Positions 1-5,789 of a DNA stretch of 5,916 nucleotides are shown piece after piece (position 1 is the stretch's first letter; each line of letters opens with the position of its first letter). The position numbers and the translations under genes were made by a program. The notes below the pieces were generated by a model. It was not told where the DNA came from. It did not search any database and saw only the letters and a program-made list of their open reading frames with translations. This DNA is from Thermoplasmatota archaeon. GTDB lineage: Bacteria > Pseudomonadota > Gammaproteobacteria > Burkholderiales > Thiobacillaceae. Location of the stretch: assembly GCA_023475455.1 (NCBI GenBank), contig JAMCVR010000069.1, forward strand, positions 1 to 5,916. The letters are read 5' to 3'.

Positions 1-129
1 CGACGTGGATAATTTCAAGCTGATCAACGACAGCCTGGGCCACGACGCCGGCGACAGCCTGCTGAAATTGGTCGGTCAACGCCTGAAAAGCTGCGCTCGC
101 GATACCGACACGGTGGCGCGGATGGGCGG
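1..129 (+). repeat. Direct repeat copy A1: detached GGDEF fragment at the left end
   Basis: This stretch is identical base for base to 494-622. It encodes the central part of the GGDEF domain, from DVDNFK to ARMGG, in the frame that starts at base 2, and ends just before the DEF of the GGDEF motif. At base 130 the sequence switches to the second half of a PAS domain in a different frame. The coding frame downstream (positions divisible by 3) has stop codons inside this stretch, the last at 84-86, so the fragment cannot be read into the PAS-GGDEF-EAL gene. It is either one unit of a tandem duplication or an assembly end artefact, and not an independent gene. Confidence 0.95.
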
Positions 130-1688
130 GCAAAAACCCGCGCATCCTGGGTTCCGGCCGGCAGCCGCCCGAATTTTACAAGGAAATGTGGGCCTCGCTT
201 GGCGAGAATGCGCAATGGCAGGGGGAAATCTGGAATATCCGCAAAGACGGCGATATCTATCCGCAGTGGTTGAACATCAGCCGCGTGTCGGACGAATACG
301 GCAAGGCGATCAATTACGTGGGGGTGTTCAGCGACATCACGGAACGCAAATCGGCCGAGGACCGCATTCTGCACCAGGTTTACTACGATTACCTGACCGA
401 TTTGCCCAACCGTGTGCTCTTCGTGGACCGGCTGAACCAGGCCATCGCCCTGGCCATGCGTCATCCCGAGAACAGCCTCGCGGTGCTGTTTCTCGACGTG
501 GATAATTTCAAGCTGATCAACGACAGCCTGGGCCACGACGCCGGCGACAGCCTGCTGAAATTGGTCGGTCAACGCCTGAAAAGCTGCGCTCGCGATACCG
601 ACACGGTGGCGCGGATGGGCGGCGACGAATTCACCGTCATCCTGACCAAGATCGCGCACGCGGAGGACGCGGCGATCGTCGCCAAGAAAATCCTGGACAG
701 TTTCAGCCTGCCTTTCACGCTGGAGGGCCAGGAGGTATACGCCTCCCTCAGCATTGGCATCAGCCTGTTCCCCGGCGATGGCATCACGTCCGACATATTG
801 CTGAAAAATGCCGATACCGCCATGTATCGCGCCAAGAGCACCGGCGGGATGTGGTACCAGTTGTACAACGAGGAAATGAGTGTGCGCGCGGACGAGCGTC
901 TGTCACTTGTGACCGGGCTGCACAAGGCGCTGCAACGTCACGAACTGGTGCTGCATTACCAACCCCAGTTCGATTTCCAGGGCGGCCGGCTTACAGGCTT
1001 CGAGGCTTTGCTGCGCTGGCAACACCCGCAACGCGGACTGCTCTATCCGGAGGCGTTCATACATCTGGCGGAAGAAACCGGTCTCATCATCCCGATCGGA
1101 AACTGGGTGCTGGAAACCGCCTGCACCCAGGCAAAGATCTGGTGCGAGATGGGCTTTCCCAACCTGGTCATGGCGGTGAACGTGTCCCCGCGCCAGTTCC
1201 AGCACGCCGACCTGGTGAGCCAGGTCATCGCGGCGCTGGAAAAAACGAACCTGCCCCCCAATTGCCTGGAGTTGGAAATTACCGAAAGCATAATCATGCA
1301 GGAAATCGACAACAGTATTCGCATCATGGAGTCGCTGGCGGAACGGGACGTACGGTTCTCGGTGGATGACTTCGGCACCGGCTATTCTTCCCTGGGCTAC
1401 CTGAAGAAACTGCCGATCAACGTCCTCAAGATCGACCGGTCTTTCATCCGGGATATTGCCAGCGATCAGGACGACGCGGCCATCGTCGGCGCCATCATCG
1501 CCATGTCCGACAAACTCGGCCTCCAGGTCGTGTTGGAGGGGGTCGAAAACCACGAACAGCTGGCTCAGCTCAAGGAATATGCCGGAATTCGCATACAGGG
1601 CTTTCTACTCGGGAAACCGCTGACCGCGGCCGGGACGACCGACCTGATCCGCGCCAGGGCCGAAGCCATGCAGACGGCATTACCATAG
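129..1688 (+). CDS. PAS-GGDEF-EAL cyclic-di-GMP synthase/phosphodiesterase, 5' partial
   Basis: This is a cytoplasmic signalling enzyme that may make cyclic-di-GMP (GGDEF) and/or hydrolyse it (EAL). The frame is open from base 87, but recognisable protein begins near 129 with the C-terminal half of a PAS domain (GKNPRILGSGR, then WQGEIWNIRKDG and the closing DITERK). The first ATG, at 186, lies inside the PAS fold and is unlikely to be the true start, so the N-terminus is lost at the repeat junction. Numbering from that ATG, GGDEF is at 145-149 with an RxxD inhibitory site (RDTD, 136-139) five residues before it. The EAL domain spans roughly 252-490 and keeps the expected residues: E273 of EAL, N332 of NVS, E364, D394 and D395 of DDFGTGYS, K415 of LKID, E451 of EGVE and Q471. 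Both domains look catalytically competent, but which activity dominates cannot be read from sequence. It converges on the cytochrome gene with 13 bp between stop codons. Confidence 0.93.
   Translation, partial: GKNPRILGSGRQPPEFYKEMWASLGENAQWQGEIWNIRKDGDIYPQWLNISRVSDEYGKAINYVGVFSDITERKSAEDRILHQVYYDYLTDLPNRVLFVDRLNQAIALAMRHPENSLAVLFLDVDNFKLINDSLGHDAGDSLLKLVGQRLKSCARDTDTVARMGGDEFTVILTKIAHAEDAAIVAKKILDSFSLPFTLEGQEVYASLSIGISLFPGDGITSDILLKNADTAMYRAKSTGGMWYQLYNEEMSVRADERLSLVTGLHKALQRHELVLHYQPQFDFQGGRLTGFEALLRWQHPQRGLLYPEAFIHLAEETGLIIPIGNWVLETACTQAKIWCEMGFPNLVMAVNVSPRQFQHADLVSQVIAALEKTNLPPNCLELEITESIIMQEIDNSIRIMESLAERDVRFSVDDFGTGYSSLGYLKKLPINVLKIDRSFIRDIASDQDDAAIVGAIIAMSDKLGLQVVLEGVENHEQLAQLKEYAGIRIQGFLLGKPLTAAGTTDLIRARAEAMQTALP
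494..622 (+). repeat. Direct repeat copy A2: native GGDEF segment
   Basis: This is the second copy of the 129-bp left-end repeat (offset 493). It sits in frame inside the intact GGDEF domain of the PAS-GGDEF-EAL gene and continues naturally into the DEF residues and the rest of the domain. This is therefore the native location and copy A1 is the misplaced one. Confidence 0.95.
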
Positions 1689-1701
1689 CAGCCTGCCGAG
1701 G

Positions 1702-2592
1702 TCACTTGTCGTGGCAGGTTTGGCACAGGACACTGTTGTTGTTGGCGACCCGCAGGAACGAAGGATTGAACACGCTGCCGGGGCCGCCGCTGGGCACGCC
1801 GTGCGGATCGTGACAGGACGCGCATTCCACTTCATGGCCTTCGCCGCTGCTGTACAGGCGCACGTTCTTGGGATCGGCGCGGCCGTTGCCGTCGCTGTCG
1901 AAAAACGAGACGCCGCCGACAGTCGCGGTGGGCGGCTTGAAATCCAGCCCCGCCCCGAAAGTCGTTGGGTAGCGGATGCCTACGGGATGGTCATTGGTCA
2001 GGTCGGTGCCGATGGCGAATACGGTGAAATCGGCCGCCAGGGCCGGCCCCGCAGGATTATGGCAAGACAGGCAGCCGGTGGCGTTCAGCGCCTCGTGGTT
2101 ATCGGTCGGATTGCTGCCGCTGGCGTTGCTCCAGGTGTTGAGGAAGGCGTTGTTTTGGGAGGATGCCTGGGCCGCGCTGTACTTTCCGGAGCCGGGCATG
2201 TTGATGATGGAGTCGATCGCCACGGTGCCGTCATGGCAGGACAGGCAGGTGAGCGAATTGACGCCCGGCTGCGTCACCGTCGCGCTGGTGGGACGGTTGT
2301 ACAGCGCGTAGGCGGCGCTGGTCGCGGTGCGGTTCCACAGCGGCGCCGCCACCACCGCGCTCGCGCCGTGGGGGGTGTGGCAGTACACGCACACCTCGCC
2401 ATAGTCGTTGCGGCTCAGATCCATGAAAATCTTTCCCGCGCCTGACATAAAGCTTTGAGTCATATTATGGCGGGTGTTGATAATGCCGCCCTGGTTGAGC
2501 GCCTTGCTGGGCACATCGCCGTCGCCGAAGACGGCCGTCCCCCAGGCGATCAAAACGGCCAGTCCAAGCAGTCGTTCAGCTTTCCCTGTCAT
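1702..2592 (-). CDS. Secreted pentaheme c-type cytochrome
   Basis: This is a 296-residue electron-transfer protein predicted to be exported and to carry five covalent hemes. An N-terminal hydrophobic stretch (about residues 8-22, LLGLAVLIAWGTAVF) acts as a signal peptide. Five CXXCH motifs lie at residues 68-72, 116-120, 174-178, 257-261 and 290-294. The first and fourth continue into the CHTPHG and CHDPHG patterns seen in cytochrome c3-like and doubled-CXXCH multiheme families. Other histidines (for example H42, H166, H202 and H253) are candidate distal ligands. Residues 232-240 form a DxDGNGxxD loop resembling an EF-hand calcium site. The start is well supported by GGAGGT seven bases upstream. 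It is the last visible gene of the minus-strand cluster after the NHL lipoprotein, which suggests an envelope electron-transfer role. Its partners and final location (periplasm or outer surface) are not shown by sequence. Confidence 0.93.
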   Translation of the reverse strand: MTGKAERLLGLAVLIAWGTAVFGDGDVPSKALNQGGIINTRHNMTQSFMSGAGKIFMDLSRNDYGEVCVYCHTPHGASAVVAAPLWNRTATSAAYALYNRPTSATVTQPGVNSLTCLSCHDGTVAIDSIINMPGSGKYSAAQASSQNNAFLNTWSNASGSNPTDNHEALNATGCLSCHNPAGPALAADFTVFAIGTDLTNDHPVGIRYPTTFGAGLDFKPPTATVGGVSFFDSDGNGRADPKNVRLYSSGEGHEVECASCHDPHGVPSGGPGSVFNPSFLRVANNNSVLCQTCHDK

Positions 2593-2599
2593 CGCGCAT

Positions 2600-2605
2600 A
2601 CCTCC
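2600..2605 (-). promoter_or_regulatory. Ribosome binding site of the pentaheme cytochrome gene
   Basis: On the minus strand a perfect GGAGGT lies seven bases before the ATG at 2592. It lies in a short AT-rich patch, unlike the GC-rich surroundings. An ATG immediately after the GGAGGT is too close and out of frame, so the ATG at 2592 is the start. Confidence 0.85.
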
Positions 2606-2620
2606 AGAATTTAAATGAAT

Positions 2621-3229
2621 GCAAATCGCGTGCTTTCACAATCGAACAAAGGGAATCAACGGCGCGCGCGGACGACGCGCTCGCCCTCCTCCGCCGACAG
2701 GCGGCGGATCACTTCCACCTTGCGGAAGTACTGGTCCACCACGTATACGCGCCCGGTTTCGTCCACCGCGATGCCGCCCGGCAGGGCGTAACGCCCGGGC
2801 TTGTCGCTGTCGCCGCGCCTCCCCACCGGGAGCAGCAATTGCCCGGCGGGGTTGAACACCTGGAAATTGCCGTAGCCGGCGTCCGTCACGTATATGTTTC
2901 CTTCCCCGTCCACGGCGATGCCGCGCGGGCGCGCGAAATCGCCGAACTCGCTGCCGGCCTTGCCCCAGGTGCGCAAAAACCGGCCATCCCGGTCGAACGC
3001 CTGGACCCGGAAGTTGCCGGAATCCAGCACGTACAGCGTGCCGTCCGGCGCCACCGCGGCTTGCACCGGCACGTTGAACCGTCCCTCGGCGGAGCCGCGC
3101 GTGCCGATGACGAACAACTTGCGCCCGGTGCCGTCGTAGGCGACCACGCGGTGGTTGAGGCTTTCGTTGCTGCTCCGGTCGACGACGTAGACGCGCTCCC
3201 CGGCGGCGTCCACCGCCACCCCGGTCGGC
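2621..3229. repeat. Direct tandem repeat copy B1 (609 bp, offset 607)
   Basis: This stretch is identical to 3228-3836 as far as can be read. Encoded products on both strands match exactly between the copies. The two copies share two bases (GC, 3228-3229), a 2-bp microhomology at the junction. On the minus strand the unit covers the propeller gene from the start of blade 3 through its stop and the first part of the spacer after it. Together with the native flank this gives a perfect head-to-tail duplication. There is no transposase, terminal inverted repeat or target-site duplication. Confidence 0.95.
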
Positions 3230-3246
3230 AAATCGCGTGCTTTCAC
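2656..3246 (-). pseudogene. Truncated tandem copy of the NHL propeller gene (blades 3-6)
   Basis: This is a 196-codon open frame whose residues from PTGVAVDAAG to the stop are identical to the last 190 residues of the complete propeller gene just upstream. Its first six codons (MKARDL, from a GTG) come from what is normally the non-coding spacer after that gene. It lacks the lipoprotein signal and blades 1 and 2, and no Shine-Dalgarno-like sequence precedes the GTG, so a stable secreted product is unlikely. It fills most of the 670-bp interval between the complete propeller gene and the cytochrome gene; without the duplication that spacer would be only 63 bp. It may be a genuine gene remnant or an assembly product. 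Confidence 0.8.
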
Positions 3247-3836
3247 AATCGAACAAAGGGAATCAACGGCGCGCGCGGACGACGCGCTCGCCCTCCTCCG
3301 CCGACAGGCGGCGGATCACTTCCACCTTGCGGAAGTACTGGTCCACCACGTATACGCGCCCGGTTTCGTCCACCGCGATGCCGCCCGGCAGGGCGTAACG
3401 CCCGGGCTTGTCGCTGTCGCCGCGCCTCCCCACCGGGAGCAGCAATTGCCCGGCGGGGTTGAACACCTGGAAATTGCCGTAGCCGGCGTCCGTCACGTAT
3501 ATGTTTCCTTCCCCGTCCACGGCGATGCCGCGCGGGCGCGCGAAATCGCCGAACTCGCTGCCGGCCTTGCCCCAGGTGCGCAAAAACCGGCCATCCCGGT
3601 CGAACGCCTGGACCCGGAAGTTGCCGGAATCCAGCACGTACAGCGTGCCGTCCGGCGCCACCGCGGCTTGCACCGGCACGTTGAACCGTCCCTCGGCGGA
3701 GCCGCGCGTGCCGATGACGAACAACTTGCGCCCGGTGCCGTCGTAGGCGACCACGCGGTGGTTGAGGCTTTCGTTGCTGCTCCGGTCGACGACGTAGACG
3801 CGCTCCCCGGCGGCGTCCACCGCCACCCCGGTCGGC
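3228..3836. repeat. Direct tandem repeat copy B2 (609 bp, offset 607)
   Basis: This is the copy embedded in the intact propeller gene. Its right edge falls between the codons for R192 and P193 of the lipoprotein, where the gene continues naturally upstream. Its left edge is the duplication junction with copy B1. The absence of any visible difference between copies means the event is very recent, maintained by gene conversion, or artificial. Confidence 0.95.
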
Positions 3837-4411
3837 CGCTCCAGATCGGCTTCGCCGCCGATCTCCCGCAAATACAGCCCGAGGCTGTCGTATACCACCA
3901 CCTTGCGCGCGCTCACGTCCGCCACGTACACGCGCATCTTCCCGTCCAGGGCGATGCCGACCGGCTTCAGCAGGGTTCCCGGCGGGCGCAATCCCATGTG
4001 GAAAAACCTGCGCCGCGGCACGTCGAACACGGCCACGCTGCGCGTGACGGTGTCCGTGACATAAATCCTGCCCATGCGCGCCGCCACCCCGAACGGCTTT
4101 TCGAAAGCCGGTCGCGGGTCCGCGTCTCCCGCAACCAGGCGCCGGAAACGGTCGGCTTCATTGTTCTCGACGAGATCCGACGGGTTGCGTAGCGCCGTCT
4201 CGAACGCAAAGCGCGGCGTCTCCGGGGGCGTCGGCCAATAAAGCGCCGGCGCGTCCGCATGTCGGTCGAGCGTGCCCGTGCATGCGCCGAGCGCAACGGC
4301 CAGCCCCAGCGCGAGCAGCGTAGCGGAGTGGCGCAACCGCTTCGGGTTGAGCGCTTCGCGGACAGCGTTTTCCGCGTTACGCCGCTTCCGGAATATTCGC
4401 ACGGGGAACAT
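3263..4411 (-). CDS. NHL-repeat six-bladed beta-propeller lipoprotein
   Basis: This is a predicted envelope lipoprotein of up to 382 residues. A hydrophobic segment (about 31-43) ends in the lipobox LGAC with C44 as the lipidated cysteine. The mature protein starts with a YWPTPPETPRF segment, then six NHL-type repeats at roughly 103-140, 146-185, 191-234, 243-281, 290-328 and 340-370. Each follows the pattern P-x-G-(I/V)-A-(V/L)-D ... (I/V)-Y-V-x-D ... V-x-(A/V)-(F/Y)-D, enough for one closed six-bladed propeller. Such propellers usually bind proteins or scaffolds and are not enzymes. From the ATG at 4411 the gene overlaps the cyclase gene by 35 bp, suggesting translational coupling. The leader is long; a TTG at residue 26 would give a more typical signal (C at position 19), so the start is uncertain. 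Sitting between a heme-sensing cyclase and a multiheme cytochrome, it may help organise an envelope redox complex (inference). Confidence 0.9.
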   Translation of the reverse strand: MFPVRIFRKRRNAENAVREALNPKRLRHSATLLALGLAVALGACTGTLDRHADAPALYWPTPPETPRFAFETALRNPSDLVENNEADRFRRLVAGDADPRPAFEKPFGVAARMGRIYVTDTVTRSVAVFDVPRRRFFHMGLRPPGTLLKPVGIALDGKMRVYVADVSARKVVVYDSLGLYLREIGGEADLERPTGVAVDAAGERVYVVDRSSNESLNHRVVAYDGTGRKLFVIGTRGSAEGRFNVPVQAAVAPDGTLYVLDSGNFRVQAFDRDGRFLRTWGKAGSEFGDFARPRGIAVDGEGNIYVTDAGYGNFQVFNPAGQLLLPVGRRGDSDKPGRYALPGGIAVDETGRVYVVDQYFRKVEVIRRLSAEEGERVVRARR

Positions 4412-5789
4412 CGTTCCTGTCGGTGCTAATCACCACCCGGTTCCGCCCCAACTCCTTGGCCCGGTACAGGGCTTCATCGGCCCGGCGGATGATGTCCTCG
4501 GCCCGGTCTTCGCCGCTGCACAGCAAGGCTCCGCCCACGCTGACGGTAATGTTCAGCGGGGTGTTCCCCTGGTCGATCATGACCGGAGAGGCGGCGACGC
4601 AAGCGCGGAACGCTTCCGCCGCTTCCGCCAGTTTCACGGCATCGGCACCGGGCAGGATAATCATGAATTCCTCGCCGCCGTAGCGTGTCAGGACGTCCGA
4701 CTTGCGCGCCCGGTTCAGCAGGCGCGCGCTGATTTCCCGCAGTACGCAGTCACCCGCTTGATGTCCATGGTTGTCGTTGACGGCCTTGAAGTGATCCAGG
4801 TCCAACATCAATACGCCGAGCGGAGCCGCGTGACGTTCCGCGTAATAGATCGCTTCGTTGAGGCGGGCAAGCCCGTAGTTCTTGGCGCGCAAACCGGTCA
4901 GCCCATCGGTGATGGCATTGGTGTAATGGCGGGCGTTCTGCAGGGCGAGGCCGATGTGCGCCGACAGATTGCGCAGCAGCTTGTCGTCCAGAAGGGAGAG
5001 TACCTCTGCCGCGAAGCCGCAGCCCGCCAGCAGCGCCACCAAACGCTCGCCATCGAAGAACGGGATCACGAAATACCATTGCCCCTCGATCGAATGTTGC
5101 ATTTCCGTCCGCTGCGCACAAGCCTCGCCCACCAGCGTCGGGGGAATGCGCGCCAGCGCCGGGCATTCTTCCATGCGCCCGGTCCCGCAGACATGGGGTT
5201 CCTCGCCGCCCGCTCCGGCCACGCTGCAGCACCACCCTGCCTTGCCGCTTTCCACGCAGAACACCAGCAGGCTGAGCGGCAGCCGGTCGCGCAGAATCAT
5301 CAGCACGATGGACTGCACATCCGTCACGTGCAGGCTGCGGCTGGCTTCCACCATGATGGCGTAGAGCAGGCCGAGCTCCTTATTGGTGCGCTCCATCGCC
5401 GCCATCTGCTCCTCGATCTGCGCCGCCATCTGGTTGAAGCGCTTGGTCAGCAGCCCGAGTTCGTCGCGCCGCCGCACCGGAACCCGCGTGTCCATGTCGC
5501 CGCGGGTGATCGCTGATGCCGCTTTGGCCAGGGCGCGCACGGGCTTGTGGACCAGGTAACGCAACAGCAACGCGACCATCGCCAGCATCGCCAGGGCGGA
5601 GGCGGCGGCGATAGCCAGCACCAGCCGGTTCCGCTGCGCCGCCGCCCGCTCTGCCGGCGCGCGATCGAAATCGATCGCGATCATGCCGCGGAACGCCTCG
5701 GGCCGGGTGTGGCAGCGGGCGCAGGCAGGCTGCTTGGGGATCGGGCTGAGGACGCGCAGCAGAGGGCTGCCGTCGGCGGCGCGGAATTC
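4377..5789 (-). CDS. Membrane diguanylate cyclase with periplasmic heme-c, HAMP, GAF and GGDEF domains, N-terminus missing
   Basis: This is a transmembrane receptor predicted to make cyclic-di-GMP from GTP in response to a periplasmic signal. An ATG at 5684 opens 435 residues, but the frame continues upstream through 35 more codons that match a known sensor pattern: LLRVLSPIPKQPACARCH, with CARCH at 5709-5723, a heme-c attachment motif, followed by RGMIAIDFD before the membrane. The true start therefore lies beyond 5789 and is cut off by the right-end repeat. Numbering from the ATG at 5684: transmembrane helix about 21-41, HAMP about 42-97, linker helix, a GAF-like region about 105-255 with seven cysteines, and GGDEF about 258-420. 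The active site is GGEEF (336-340, bases 4665-4679), with an RxxD inhibitory site (RKSD, 327-330) five residues earlier. The gene overlaps the downstream lipoprotein gene. Heme attachment and GAF assignment are from motifs and order; a ligand cannot be named. Confidence 0.92.
   Translation of the reverse strand, partial: EFRAADGSPLLRVLSPIPKQPACARCHTRPEAFRGMIAIDFDRAPAERAAAQRNRLVLAIAAASALAMLAMVALLLRYLVHKPVRALAKAASAITRGDMDTRVPVRRRDELGLLTKRFNQMAAQIEEQMAAMERTNKELGLLYAIMVEASRSLHVTDVQSIVLMILRDRLPLSLLVFCVESGKAGWCCSVAGAGGEEPHVCGTGRMEECPALARIPPTLVGEACAQRTEMQHSIEGQWYFVIPFFDGERLVALLAGCGFAAEVLSLLDDKLLRNLSAHIGLALQNARHYTNAITDGLTGLRAKNYGLARLNEAIYYAERHAAPLGVLMLDLDHFKAVNDNHGHQAGDCVLREISARLLNRARKSDVLTRYGGEEFMIILPGADAVKLAEAAEAFRACVAASPVMIDQGNTPLNITVSVGGALLCSGEDRAEDIIRRADEALYRAKELGRNRVVISTDRNDVPRANIPEAA
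5549..5675. repeat. Direct repeat copy C1 (127 bp): native membrane-helix segment
   Basis: This is identical to 5790-5916 (offset 241). It is in its native place inside the cyclase gene, where it encodes the transmembrane helix and the residues just before it in frame. Confidence 0.95.

Noticed and set aside
5..505. Open frame of 166 codons joining the left-end GGDEF fragment to downstream sequence
   Set aside because: Only its first 41 or so residues are GGDEF protein. After base 130 it runs out of frame through the real PAS-GGDEF gene and encodes nothing recognisable.
1692..1718. Possible bidirectional terminator hairpin (CCTGCC ... GGCAGG) at the convergent gene ends
   Set aside because: The stem has only 6 bp with a 15-base loop, one arm lies inside the last cytochrome codons, and no T-run follows on either strand.
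2593..2656. Possible promoter in the AT-rich spacer before the cytochrome gene
   Set aside because: AT-rich hexamers are present, but no -35/-10 pair with good matches and spacing could be fixed, and a TGTGA half-site lacks its partner.
2636..3256. Minus-strand open frame of 206 codons across the duplicated propeller
   Set aside because: It is a shadow frame of the propeller copy with very Arg/Gly-rich composition and no domain pattern.
2621..3836. Insertion sequence or mobile element as the cause of the 609-bp repeat
   Set aside because: The repeat carries only propeller gene sequence, with no transposase, terminal inverted repeats or target duplication.
2455..4192. Long plus-strand open frames opposite the propeller gene
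   Set aside because: These are antisense shadows of GC-rich coding sequence. They are rich in Ala, His, Val and Arg and repeat because of the duplication.
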